A DNA stretch of 64,000 nt from JBFJKD01 sp041600415. GTDB taxonomy: Bacteria > Pseudomonadota > Gammaproteobacteria > Pseudomonadales > Porticoccaceae. The stretch lies in contig JBFIKF010000002.1 of the NCBI GenBank assembly GCA_041600415.1, forward strand, positions 1 through 64,000, written 5' to 3'. The notes under the pieces are model-generated. The model did not search any database. It was not told the origin of the DNA and was given only the letters and a program-made list of their open reading frames with translations. The position numbers and the translations under genes are program-made. Below are positions 53,057-61,843 of this stretch, piece by piece; positions within the stretch are counted from its first letter, which is position 1, and each line of letters begins with the position of its first letter.

Positions 53057-53983
53057 GTGCTGAAACCTGAAGACGACAAGCGCCACGTTCCGAGCAGCGA
53101 AGATCCGCTATGGGGAGAGAGCTGGTATTTTAATCTGTATGATTCGGAGCAGGATGTCGCTTTTTTTACTCGGGTTGGGATTTATCCTAACCAGGTAAAA
53201 GCTAATATGACGGTGCTACTCGCGGTTGCCGGCCGCGAAGTCTACAACCGTGCCTGGCACCGCCTGCCATTACCTGCGGGCGATATCGATACCGGATTGA
53301 CGTTGGGCGGTGTCAGTTACCGGGCCGTCGAGTTGTTGCGTCGCTATCAGGTTACATTTGAGGACGAATTAACGCCCTTAAAGGTCGATATCGCCTGGGA
53401 AGCAATTATGCCAGCTCATAATGCCATGGCAGGTCAATCTGAAAATGCTGCCACGGGATTTCACCTGGAGCAGGCCGGGCGCGTAACCGGCAACATACGC
53501 TTTCGCGGACGAGAGTGGCGGGTAGAGGGTTTCGGGAACCGAGATCATTCCACCGGGATCCGCAACTGGAGTGCGTTTTCCCATCACGAGCTGGCGTGGC
53601 CGGTATTTGAAGACAATACGGCGTTGGGTATTTTGCGCATCCATTTTGTCGATGGGCGCCATGCCGATTTATGCTGGGCATTTGACGGTAAACTGGTGCG
53701 CCCCCTGACCCTCGACAGTTACGTGACCGAACTGAATAGCGAAGGTAAAGCGGTGTCCGCGGAGATTAGCGCAAAGGACGATCAAGGTATCCATTACCAA
53801 ATGAGTGCGACACGCAGAGCCGTGTGCCACTGGCCCTTCGATGGCTATTTGCTCAACGAAGGCGCTTTTGAGTACCAATTATCCGATGGCCGTATCGGTT
53901 ATGGGCTACTGGAATTAGGGGTTGGAAGCGGCGGTTACGGTGCATCATCGTTTGCGACTCAGGCATCTGCGCTTGTCAAATAG
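53057..53983 (+). CDS. Lipocalin-like beta-barrel protein (AttH/CrtC-like), copy 2
   Basis: A 308-residue diverged paralogue of the 50876-51832 gene. The same start pattern (VPSSEDPLWGESWYFNLYD), the same central GRVTGNIRFRGREWRVEG, and NRDHSTGIRNW in place of DHSWGLR. No signal peptide. GTG start with AAGGAG upstream. It lies 92 bp after the phosphatase gene on the same strand. Function unknown; binding of a lipophilic substrate is plausible. Confidence 0.65.
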   Translation: MLKPEDDKRHVPSSEDPLWGESWYFNLYDSEQDVAFFTRVGIYPNQVKANMTVLLAVAGREVYNRAWHRLPLPAGDIDTGLTLGGVSYRAVELLRRYQVTFEDELTPLKVDIAWEAIMPAHNAMAGQSENAATGFHLEQAGRVTGNIRFRGREWRVEGFGNRDHSTGIRNWSAFSHHELAWPVFEDNTALGILRIHFVDGRHADLCWAFDGKLVRPLTLDSYVTELNSEGKAVSAEISAKDDQGIHYQMSATRRAVCHWPFDGYLLNEGAFEYQLSDGRIGYGLLELGVGSGGYGASSFATQASALVK

Positions 53984-54016
53984 CGGGTGCACTGCTACAT
54001 TACGCGCCCTCGCAGC

Positions 54017-54093
54017 AGGCACGTAGCTCAGCTGGTTAGAGCACCACCTTGACATGGTGGGGGTCGGTGGTTCGAGTCCACTCGTGCCTACCA
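54017..54093 (+). tRNA. tRNA-Val (anticodon GAC)
   Basis: A 77-nt cloverleaf: acceptor AGGCACG/CGTGCCT, encoded CCA, D-arm GCTCAGCTGGTTAGAGC. The anticodon stem CCACC/GGTGG carries loop TTGACAT (GAC), and the T-arm is GGTTCGAGTCC. The body is almost identical to E. coli tRNA-Val(GAC). Confidence 0.95.
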
Positions 54094-54308
54094 GGTTTTC
54101 GCGACCAAAACCGCTGCTGACGCGGCAAGGTTCCCGAACTCGGTTACTGCTGTAGTAGCTTCGCGTGTGTAGTACTTTCACCTCTCTGGTATCTACATGC
54201 GCTTCGGTTGATCGACAAAATTTGTTGGGTAATTCCGCGCAGGTAACTGCCTCGCACTACATCGCCACGTGGCCTCTGGTATGGGTCACCACTGGAAAGG
54301 ATCTACAT

Positions 54309-56234
54309 ATGCCTGTTATAACGCTTCCCGATTCCACACAACGTCGTTTTGACGAAGCTGTCACCGTAGGCGCGGTGGCCGCCGCGATCGGCCCCGGTCT
54401 GGCCCAGGCCGCGCTGGCGGCTAAGGTCAATGGCGAGCTTGTGGATACGTCCTATCTCATTAGCGAAGACGCGACTCTGGCAATTATTACCGGTCGCGAC
54501 GAGGCGGGCCTGGAAGTCATTCGCCATTCCTGCGCGCACTTGCTGGCGCAGGCCGTCAAACAGCTGTTCCCCGAAGCCCAGGTGACTATAGGTCCGGTGA
54601 TCGAAGACGGCTTCTATTACGACTTTGCCTATCATCGCGCCTTCACCCCGGAGGATCTCGAGCAAATCGAGCGGCGCATGGAGGAACTGATCAAACAAGA
54701 CATTGAGGTTAGTCGATCGATACTCGCCCGGGACGACGCAGTTGCGTTATTTACCGGTATGGGGGAAACCTACAAGGCGCAAATCATCGCCGATATTCCG
54801 GCGGATGAACAGCTGTCACTCTATAGTCAGCAGGACTTCACGGATCTGTGCCGCGGCCCCCATGTACCGAGTACCGGTAAAATTCCGGCGTTTAAGTTGA
54901 CCAAAGTGGCCGGCGCTTACTGGCGGGGAGACTCCAGCAACGAGATGTTGCAGCGAATTTATGGAACGGCGTGGGGCAATAAAAAGGATTTGCAGGCCTA
55001 TCTGCGGCGTCTTGAAGAGGCAGAAAAGCGCGATCACCGCAAAGTGGGGCGCAAGCTCGATCTTTTTCATATACAGGAAGAAGCGCCGGGGATGGTGTTC
55101 TGGCACCCTCGCGGCTGGACCCTGTACAACCAGATTGAAAGCTATATGCGCGACTGTCAGAACGCCCACGGCTATATGGAGATACGCACACCACAGGTGG
55201 TGGATTACAGCTTGTGGGAACGCTCCGGGCACGCGGATAAATTTGGCGATGACATGTTCAACCTGCAGATTGAAGATCGCGCGTACGCCGTCAAACCCAT
55301 GAACTGTCCTTGCCATATCCAGGTTTTTAACCAGGGGCTTAGAAGTTACCGCGACCTGCCATTACGCCTGGCCGAATTTGGCTCCTGCCACCGCAACGAA
55401 CCCTCCGGATCCCTGCACGGTATCATGCGGGTGCGCGGGTTCACCCAGGACGACGCGCATATTTTTTGTACCGAAGATCAAATCCAGAGTGAAGTGTCGG
55501 ACTTTATCGATTTCCTGCACGGTATCTACCGGGATTTTGGCTTCGACGAGGTCATATACCGCCTGTCGACACGCCCCGAGAGTCGCGTGGGCACTGATCA
55601 GGATTGGGATCGAGCCGAAGAAGCGTTGGTCACCGCTCTGGATAGCAAGCAACTTCCCTGGCAGCTACTGCCGGGAGAGGGCGCGTTCTATGGGCCAAAA
55701 ATTGAATTTTCTCTCAAGGATTGCATTGGACGGGTGTGGCAACTGGGGACAATTCAGGTGGATTTTTCCATGCCAGGGCGGCTTGATGCCCAGTATGTTG
55801 CGGAGGACGACTCGCGACGCGTACCGGTGATGTTACACCGTGCCGTGCTCGGTTCATTTGAGAGATTTATCGGTATTTTGATCGAACATTACGCGGGGGC
55901 ATTTCCCGTCTGGCTGGCCCCGATTCAGGCGGTCATTTTGAATATCACGGACCGGCAGGCCGATTTCGCCGTGAAAATGACGGATTCATTAAAAAACAAG
56001 GGCTTCCGAGTCATAAACGACTTGAGAAACGAGAAGATCGGCTTTAAAATTCGCGAGCACTCAATACAACGTGTGCCCTATCTGCTGGTGATCGGCGATA
56101 GAGAGGTGGAAACCCAGACCGTGGCGGTGCGGACCCGTTCAGGGGATGACCTTGGCAGCATGACCCTGGCGTCATTCGCCGAGCATCTCGAACGGGACGT
56201 ACAACGTCGCGGTCGTGTTTATTTAGATTCCTAA
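54309..56234 (+). CDS. thrS: Threonyl-tRNA synthetase
   Basis: A class II synthetase of 641 residues, the E. coli length. An N-terminal TGS domain (MPVITLPDSTQRRFDEAVTV), then the editing domain with RHSCAHLLAQAVKQLFP, the catalytic core with MNCPCHIQVF (zinc Cys) and FGSCHRNEPSGSLHG, then the anticodon-binding C-terminus. The ATG at 54309 gives the family N-terminus; an extension to 54165 is rejected. It heads the thrS-infC-rpmI-rplT-pheST-ihfA cluster. Confidence 0.97.
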   Translation: MPVITLPDSTQRRFDEAVTVGAVAAAIGPGLAQAALAAKVNGELVDTSYLISEDATLAIITGRDEAGLEVIRHSCAHLLAQAVKQLFPEAQVTIGPVIEDGFYYDFAYHRAFTPEDLEQIERRMEELIKQDIEVSRSILARDDAVALFTGMGETYKAQIIADIPADEQLSLYSQQDFTDLCRGPHVPSTGKIPAFKLTKVAGAYWRGDSSNEMLQRIYGTAWGNKKDLQAYLRRLEEAEKRDHRKVGRKLDLFHIQEEAPGMVFWHPRGWTLYNQIESYMRDCQNAHGYMEIRTPQVVDYSLWERSGHADKFGDDMFNLQIEDRAYAVKPMNCPCHIQVFNQGLRSYRDLPLRLAEFGSCHRNEPSGSLHGIMRVRGFTQDDAHIFCTEDQIQSEVSDFIDFLHGIYRDFGFDEVIYRLSTRPESRVGTDQDWDRAEEALVTALDSKQLPWQLLPGEGAFYGPKIEFSLKDCIGRVWQLGTIQVDFSMPGRLDAQYVAEDDSRRVPVMLHRAVLGSFERFIGILIEHYAGAFPVWLAPIQAVILNITDRQADFAVKMTDSLKNKGFRVINDLRNEKIGFKIREHSIQRVPYLLVIGDREVETQTVAVRTRSGDDLGSMTLASFAEHLERDVQRRGRVYLDS

Positions 56235-56249
56235 AACGGAGATACAGTT

Positions 56250-56792
56250 ATTAAGAAAAATTATGGCAAGGGGCACGGCAAGCGTTCCAGGCTGAATGAT
56301 GAAATTGACGTTGCCCAGGTGCGATTGATTGGCGCCGATGGCGAGCAAGTAGGGGTAGTGCCGATAGAGGACGCCCTTAAAGCGGCCGAAACAGCCAGCC
56401 TTGATCTGGTTGAAATCTCCCCGGATGGCGATCCGCCAGTCTGCAAGATTATGGATTACGGCAAGCACGTGTTTGAAATCCGTAAACAGCAAGCTGCACA
56501 ACGCAAGAAGCAAAAACAGACACAGGTTAAGGAAATGAAGTTTCGCCCGGGCACGGATGAGGGCGATTACCAGATTAAATTGCGCAACGTTATACGGTTT
56601 CTGGAAGCTGGAGACAAAGCTAAGGTTACCTTGCGTTTTCGGGGGCGGGAAATGGCCCACCAGGAACTGGGTATGGAGATGCTAAAGCGCATCGAAAAAG
56701 ATTTGGAAGAACTGGGCGGTGTTGAACAGTTTCCAAAAATGGAGGGCCGTCAATTGACTATGGTGATTGCCCCCAAAAGCAAGAAGAAGTGA
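56250..56792 (+). CDS. infC: Translation initiation factor IF-3 (AUU start)
   Basis: 180 residues, the same as E. coli. Sequence from KKNYGKGHGKRSRLNDEID through VRLIGADGEQVGVV and LVEISPDGDPPVCKIMDYGK to VIAPKSKKK is IF-3. The start is ATT at 56250: GGAG stands eight bases before it, an in-frame TAA at 56232 blocks earlier starts, and the first ATG codons lie well inside the conserved domain. The AUU start is the known means by which IF-3 represses its own translation. Confidence 0.96.
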   Translation: MKKNYGKGHGKRSRLNDEIDVAQVRLIGADGEQVGVVPIEDALKAAETASLDLVEISPDGDPPVCKIMDYGKHVFEIRKQQAAQRKKQKQTQVKEMKFRPGTDEGDYQIKLRNVIRFLEAGDKAKVTLRFRGREMAHQELGMEMLKRIEKDLEELGGVEQFPKMEGRQLTMVIAPKSKKK

Positions 56793-56878
56793 TTTAATCG
56801 CTAACCGCGCTCAGCCTTTTGGCAGACTGACCGGCAGCCTTCTTCTACACGTTAACCTTCGACTGAACGGAGTACGAA

Positions 56879-57070
56879 ATGCCAAAAGTAAAAGTACACA
56901 GCGGTGCCAGTAAGCGGTTCAAAAAAACCGCCGCTGGCTATAAGCACAAACGGGCCTTCAAAAGCCATATCCTCACTAAAATGACTACCAAGCGAAAACG
57001 TCATCTGCGCGGGACCAGTATTATGAACCCCTCGGACAGCCCGTTGGTAGATCGTTTATTGCGTACCTGA
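56879..57070 (+). CDS. rpmI: 50S ribosomal protein L35
   Basis: 63 residues, strongly basic: MPKVKVHSGASKRFKKTA, GYKHKRAFKSHILTKM and KRKRHLRGTSIM are L35 hallmarks. CGGAGTACGAA gives the ribosome-binding site. It lies between infC and rplT, as usual. Confidence 0.97.
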   Translation: MPKVKVHSGASKRFKKTAAGYKHKRAFKSHILTKMTTKRKRHLRGTSIMNPSDSPLVDRLLRT

Positions 57071-57092
57071 TAGCAAATAGGAGGAATTTGAA

Positions 57093-57449
57093 ATGCCCCG
57101 AATTAAACGTGGTGTGACTGCTCATCGCCGTCACAAAAAAGTTTTAAAACAAGCCAAAGGTTATTATGGTGCGCGCAGCCGAGTGTATCGGGTTGCGGTG
57201 CAGGCCGTTACCAAGGCCGGACAATATGCTTACCGGGATCGCAAGGTTAAAAAACGCACCTTCCGCTCTCTGTGGATTACGCGTATTAATGCTCAGGCAC
57301 GCGTTGAGGGGACCAGCTATAGTCAGTTGATCGCCGGTCTGAAAAAAGCCGAGATTGAACTGGATCGTAAAGTCCTGGCGGATCTTGCGGTGCACGACAA
57401 GCAGGCATTCGGTCAGGTAGTCGCCCAGGCAAAAGCCGCCCTCGCGTAA
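57093..57449 (+). CDS. rplT: 50S ribosomal protein L20
   Basis: 118 residues: MPRIKRGVTAHRRHKKVLKQ, AKGYYGARSRVYRVA and RFRSLWITRINAQAR-like (here RTFRSLWITRINAQAR) identify L20. It binds 23S rRNA early in assembly and in E. coli represses rpmI-rplT. AGGAGG precedes it at 22 bp from rpmI. Confidence 0.97.
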   Translation: MPRIKRGVTAHRRHKKVLKQAKGYYGARSRVYRVAVQAVTKAGQYAYRDRKVKKRTFRSLWITRINAQARVEGTSYSQLIAGLKKAEIELDRKVLADLAVHDKQAFGQVVAQAKAALA

Positions 57450-57475
57450 TGGCGACCCGGCGGTGCCGGCCTGTT

Positions 57476-57528
57476 TATAATACGTTAACATCAATAGGGA
57501 AGGGGCGGGAGCTCTTTCCCTATTTTTG
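57476..57528 (+). promoter_or_regulatory. pheST leader with a terminator/attenuator
   Basis: TATAAT at 57476-57481 could be a -10 box, though no convincing -35 is seen. Then AATAGGGAAGG (57493-57503) pairs with CTTTCCCTATT (57514-57524) and is followed by a T run, a good intrinsic terminator 25 bases before pheS. In E. coli pheST is controlled by attenuation at this point. Here it may act so, or simply end the rplT transcript. Confidence 0.6.
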
Positions 57529-57552
57529 TTGTTAACTCTTCGGGAAGTAACC

Positions 57553-58566
57553 ATGGACAATTTGCAACATATCGCGGAGCGGGCCCGCCGCGCGGTGGCA
57601 ATGGTAGATTCCGTCGCAGATCTGGAGCAGGTACGGGTTGACTACCTGGGTAAAAAAGGTCAATTGACTGAGCTTCTAAAGGGTCTCGGTCGATTGTCGC
57701 CGGAGGAACGACCACAGGCTGGTGCCGCTATCAATGTATTGAAACAGGAATTGCAGGACCTGCTGCAGGCGCGGAAAAACGCCTTCGAGCAGGCCAGTAT
57801 AGAACAGCGCCTGTTAGCGGAAAAAATTGACGTTACATTACCGGGTAGAAACGCTGGGCTGGGAGGAATTCACCCGGTAACACGCACGCTGGATCGTATC
57901 GCCGGATTTTTTACGAGTGTGGGTTACCGCGTGGCAGAAGGCCCGGAAATCGAGGACGACTACCATAACTTCGAAGCTCTTAATATTCCGGCCCATCACC
58001 CGGCGCGGGCCATGCACGATACTTTTTATATTGATCCGGGCACCGTATTACGTACCCACACTTCTCCGGTACAGATACGCACTATGAAAAGTCAGTCGCC
58101 ACCGCTACGCATTATTTGCCCTGGCAGAGTGTACCGCTGCGATTCTGATTTGACTCACACCCCAATGTTCCACCAAGTGGAAGGATTGGTGGTTGACGAA
58201 AACATCAGTTTTGCCGATCTGAAGGGTACGGTCGACCAATTTCTAAAAGCTTTCTTTGAGGCAGATTTGCCGGTGCGGTTTCGTCCCTCTTATTTTCCGT
58301 TTACGGAACCGTCAGCCGAAGTGGATATTCAATGTAGCAACTGTCTGGGAAAAGGTTGCAGAATTTGCAAGAGTACTGGCTGGCTGGAAGTCATGGGCTG
58401 CGGCATGGTACACCCCAACGTTTTTACTAACTGCGACATCGACACGCAACGCTATAGTGGGTTTGCATTTGGTATGGGTGTAGAAAGGTTGGCCATGTTG
58501 CGCTATGGCGTGGGCGATCTGCGCCTGTTTTTTGAAAATGACCTGCGTTTTCTTCGGCAGTTCTAA
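57553..58566 (+). CDS. pheS: Phenylalanyl-tRNA synthetase, alpha subunit
   Basis: 337 residues. An N-terminal coiled-coil region (about 1-90) precedes the class II core, with the motifs HPVTRTLDRIAGFF, EGPEIEDDYHNFEALNIP, HTSPVQIRTM, CPGRVYRCDSDLTHTPMFHQ and GFAFGMGVERLAMLRYG. The ATG at 57553 has GGGAAG nearby; the in-frame start at 57526 overlaps the terminator T run and is rejected. It forms an alpha2beta2 enzyme with PheT, 76 bp downstream. Confidence 0.97.
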   Translation: MDNLQHIAERARRAVAMVDSVADLEQVRVDYLGKKGQLTELLKGLGRLSPEERPQAGAAINVLKQELQDLLQARKNAFEQASIEQRLLAEKIDVTLPGRNAGLGGIHPVTRTLDRIAGFFTSVGYRVAEGPEIEDDYHNFEALNIPAHHPARAMHDTFYIDPGTVLRTHTSPVQIRTMKSQSPPLRIICPGRVYRCDSDLTHTPMFHQVEGLVVDENISFADLKGTVDQFLKAFFEADLPVRFRPSYFPFTEPSAEVDIQCSNCLGKGCRICKSTGWLEVMGCGMVHPNVFTNCDIDTQRYSGFAFGMGVERLAMLRYGVGDLRLFFENDLRFLRQF

Positions 58567-58642
58567 ACTGTTAACCCCAATTCCGTAATTTAAATCGGTA
58601 ATTTCTTGCTATGACGAAGAATGCTAATAACAAGGGCGCCAG

Positions 58643-61018
58643 ATGAAGTTCAGCGAAGGGTGGCTGCGGGAGTGGGTAAAAACCGAATGGTCCAGCGAAG
58701 AACTGGTGGCTCAGCTCACGATGGCGGGTCTTGAAATCGATGCTGCTGAGCCAGCCGCGCCGGTATTTTCCGACATAATTGTTGGTCAAATTATCAGCAC
58801 AAAACCACACCCCAACGCGGAAAGTTTGCAGCTGTGCCAGGTGGCAGGTGGCGACCATGGCGAGGTGCAGGTTGTTTGTGGAGCCCCCAATGCTCGTCCC
58901 GGAATAAAAATTCCGTTCGCTCAAATTGGCGCATCGCTGCCCGGTAATGTACAAATTCAACAAGCACAGCTAAGGGGCGAAGAATCCTTTGGTATGCTGT
59001 GTTCGGCGGACGAATTGGGGCTTTCGGATGATGATCAGGGTCTTTGGGAGTTACCGGGGGATGCGCCACTGGGGCAATCTCTGCGCGCCTTATTAAATTG
59101 CGACGATCGCGTAATTGACGTGGATCTGACTCCCAACCGTGGCGACTGCCTCAGCATCCGTGGCCTTGCCAGAGAAGTGGCCGTGTTAAGCCGCGCGGAC
59201 CTGACGCCGCCCGCAATTGCACTAGTGCCGGCAGAGCACGATGTGTCTGTGCCGGTTGCTTTATCAGCCGGCACTGCCTGTCCCGCTTATGTTGGTCGAG
59301 TTATACGCAATTTGAATAGTGCGGCGGTGACGCCTTTGTGGCTGCAGGAAAAATTACGTCGCGGGGGTATCCGTTGTGTAAATACGATTGTCGATGTAAC
59401 CAACTATGTGATGCTGGAACTCGGGCAACCTTTACATGCCTTTGATTTGCAAAAAATCAGCGGTGGTATAGAAGTGCGGTTTGCCCATCCCGGCGAAGCG
59501 CTATTGCTGCTGGGCGGTAACCAGGCGGTACTGACGCCAGATACTCTGGTGGTTGCCGATGGCAAACGGGCGCTGGCCATGGCGGGAATTATGGGCGGTG
59601 AACACAGCGCCGTGGGCGCGGATACGCAGGACATTTTTTTGGAAAGCGCACATTTCAGCCCGTTAGCGTTAGCGGGACGGGCGCGCCAGTATGGATTACA
59701 CACTGACGCTTCCCATCGTTTTGAGCGAGGTGTAGATCCCGAATTGGTCGCATCGGCGATAGAAAGAGCCGCTGCGCTGCTTAAAGAAATTGCCAGTGGA
59801 GAGGCCGGTCCTTTGGTGCGCGCGGAGTTAAATATCCCGGCGCCACCTTCGGTCTCGCTGCGCAAGGCTCGGTTGCACCAGCAACTGGCCATACAACTCG
59901 ACGACAGCCTGGTGATAGATATTTTACAGCGCCTTGGTCTGCAAATTGTGGAAGCTAGTGATGCGGGCTGGGTGTGGAAAATTCCAAGTTGGCGGTTTGA
60001 TCTGACGATTGAGGCGGATTTAATCGAAGAAGTTGCCAGAGTGTATGGCTACAATAATTTACCCACCCGTACGTTGACCATGCCTCTCCCGATCAGCGGG
60101 GCTTCGGAAGGCGTGGTGAGCACCTCGGATTTACGCCATTTGCTGACGGCGCGAGACTATCAGGAAGTGATTACTTATAGTTTTGTGGACCCCAGGCTGC
60201 AAGAAAGTGTTAATCCCCATGCCCAATCAATAGAGGTTGCGAACCCCATTAGCAGTGATATGGCGGTGATGCGTGCCAGTCTTTGGCCGGGTCTGCTGTC
60301 GACCTTGCAATACAATCTGAAAAGACAACAGCGCCGTGTCAGAATTTTTGAGGTGGGTTTGCGTTTTACTCGCGGTACGGCTATCGAACAGGAGCCAATG
60401 CTGGCTGGATTGATTTGCGGTGGGCGATCGGCAGAAAACTGGACCGATACCTCTTGCTCGGTAGATTTTTACGACATTAAGGGTGATGTAAGCGCAATCC
60501 TGGGCATTTCTCAACCGCAAACAAAGGTGCATTGGAGCGCTGCAACACATCCCGCCTTGCATCCTGGTCAAACCACTGAAATTAAAACTAAATATGGAAT
60601 ATCAATAGGTTATGTAGGAAAGCTCCACCCAAATCTAGAAATTGAGCTCGATCTCGGACAGGCGGTTTATCTGTTTGAGCTAAAGCTTTCACAGATTGCC
60701 GCGGGGGCAGTGCCGCGCCATACGCCGATTAGCCGATTTCCCGCTGTACGCAGGGATATAGCGGTGGTCGTGGATGACAACGTGTCTGCAGAGGCGTTAA
60801 AGGCGTCGGTCCAGGCGGCGGCGGGGGAAGATTTGATTGACTTAATGTTTTTTGATGTCTATCGTGGCAAAGGTGTTGAAAATCATAGAAAAAGTGTCGC
60901 AATGGGCTTGACCTTTCAGAGCGGTTCCCGCACTCTTACTGACCAGGACATAACTACCACCATGGAGTTGATAATTAAGGTGCTCGAGAACACGTTCGGA
61001 GCCAGCTTGAGGAAATAA
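58643..61018 (+). CDS. pheT: Phenylalanyl-tRNA synthetase, beta subunit
   Basis: 791 residues. Order: the tRNA-binding OB fold (about 40-150, HPNAESLQLCQV), the B3/4 editing domain (CVNTIVDVTNYVMLELGQPLH region), B5 (DLIEEVARVYGYNNLP), a catalytic-like domain, and the C-terminal FDX-ACB domain (RFPAVRRDIAVVVDD...FDVYRGKGVE). It is followed after 3 bases by ihfA, so the two are co-transcribed. Confidence 0.97.
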   Translation: MKFSEGWLREWVKTEWSSEELVAQLTMAGLEIDAAEPAAPVFSDIIVGQIISTKPHPNAESLQLCQVAGGDHGEVQVVCGAPNARPGIKIPFAQIGASLPGNVQIQQAQLRGEESFGMLCSADELGLSDDDQGLWELPGDAPLGQSLRALLNCDDRVIDVDLTPNRGDCLSIRGLAREVAVLSRADLTPPAIALVPAEHDVSVPVALSAGTACPAYVGRVIRNLNSAAVTPLWLQEKLRRGGIRCVNTIVDVTNYVMLELGQPLHAFDLQKISGGIEVRFAHPGEALLLLGGNQAVLTPDTLVVADGKRALAMAGIMGGEHSAVGADTQDIFLESAHFSPLALAGRARQYGLHTDASHRFERGVDPELVASAIERAAALLKEIASGEAGPLVRAELNIPAPPSVSLRKARLHQQLAIQLDDSLVIDILQRLGLQIVEASDAGWVWKIPSWRFDLTIEADLIEEVARVYGYNNLPTRTLTMPLPISGASEGVVSTSDLRHLLTARDYQEVITYSFVDPRLQESVNPHAQSIEVANPISSDMAVMRASLWPGLLSTLQYNLKRQQRRVRIFEVGLRFTRGTAIEQEPMLAGLICGGRSAENWTDTSCSVDFYDIKGDVSAILGISQPQTKVHWSAATHPALHPGQTTEIKTKYGISIGYVGKLHPNLEIELDLGQAVYLFELKLSQIAAGAVPRHTPISRFPAVRRDIAVVVDDNVSAEALKASVQAAAGEDLIDLMFFDVYRGKGVENHRKSVAMGLTFQSGSRTLTDQDITTTMELIIKVLENTFGASLRK

Positions 61019-61021
61019 AAA

Positions 61022-61321
61022 ATGACGGCGTTGACCAAGGCAGATATTGCCGAAATGCTTTATGAAGAGCTGGGGCTGAATAAGCGCGAAGCAAAAGAAA
61101 TTGTAGAGATTTTTTTTGAAGAAGTAAGATGCGCGCTGGAAGGTAATGAACAGGTAAAGCTGTCGGGTTTTGGCAATTTTGATTTGCGCGACAAAAACAC
61201 GCGACCGGGGCGCAATCCTAAAACGGGTGAAGAAATTCCTATTTCAGCCCGTCGCGTTGTGACTTTCAAACCAGGACAGAAACTCAAGATAAGGGTAGAA
61301 AATTATGCTGGAACCGAGTAA
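61022..61321 (+). CDS. ihfA: Integration host factor, alpha subunit
   Basis: A 99-residue DNA-bending protein. LSGFGNFDLRDKNTRPGRNP and TGEEIPISARRVVTFKPG mark the IHF-alpha arm and body. It pairs with IhfB to bend DNA sharply. It starts three bases after pheT and overlaps the next gene by 17 bases, the conserved gammaproteobacterial order. Confidence 0.96.
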   Translation: MTALTKADIAEMLYEELGLNKREAKEIVEIFFEEVRCALEGNEQVKLSGFGNFDLRDKNTRPGRNPKTGEEIPISARRVVTFKPGQKLKIRVENYAGTE

Positions 61322-61661
61322 TAACGACCAACTACCCGTTATTCCGGGTAAGCGTTACTTCACCATTGGCGAAGTGAGTGAATTGTGCGAAGTAAAACCC
61401 CATGTGTTGCGTTACTGGGAGCAGGAATTTCCAAGCCTCAGCCCGGTCAAACGCCGCGGTAACCGTCGCTATTATCAACGCCAGGACGTACTGTTGATTC
61501 GCCAGATACGTTCACTGCTTTATGATCAGGGTTTTACCATTGGTGGCGCGCGTCAGCGTCTCGGCGGGGAAAGCGTTAAAGAAGAAGCCACCAAAATACG
61601 GCAATTGATCGGCCAGACAATTAGTGAACTGGAAGATATTCTGGTGGGCCTTAAAGCCTGA
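61305..61661 (+). CDS. MerR family transcriptional regulator
   Basis: 118 residues. A winged-helix MerR DNA-binding domain (FTIGEVSELCEVKPHVLRYW, then EFPSLSPVKRRGNRRYYQRQ) and a short coiled-coil tail, no metal-binding Cys. Equivalent genes sit behind ihfA in Pseudomonas and relatives. It begins inside the end of ihfA (17-base overlap). Target genes are not known. Confidence 0.9.
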   Translation: MLEPSNNDQLPVIPGKRYFTIGEVSELCEVKPHVLRYWEQEFPSLSPVKRRGNRRYYQRQDVLLIRQIRSLLYDQGFTIGGARQRLGGESVKEEATKIRQLIGQTISELEDILVGLKA

Positions 61662-61736
61662 GATTTTTCCTTGCTTTGCAAGGTGTATTCGGTATCATGA
61701 CGACCCTCGTCAAACCCTGTCCGGTTTGTATCCTTT

Positions 61737-61813
61737 CGGAGCGTAGCGCAGCCTGGTAGCGCACCACACTGGGGGTGTGGTGGTCGTGGGTTCAAATCCC
61801 GCCGCTCCGACCA
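61737..61813 (+). tRNA. tRNA-Pro (anticodon GGG)
   Basis: A 77-nt cloverleaf: acceptor CGGAGCG/CGCTCCG, encoded CCA, D-arm GCGCAGCCTGGTAGCGC. The anticodon stem CCACA/TGTGG has loop CTGGGGG (GGG), and the T-arm is GGTTCAAATCC. A tRNA-Pro at this place behind ihfA-merR is shared with Pseudomonas. Confidence 0.95.
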
Positions 61814-61843
61814 TTTCTTTTACTGGCTATTCAACGACTACGG

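Noticed and set aside
54165..54308. N-terminal extension of thrS
   Set aside because: The added residues do not resemble the family; the ATG at 54309 gives the conserved TGS start.
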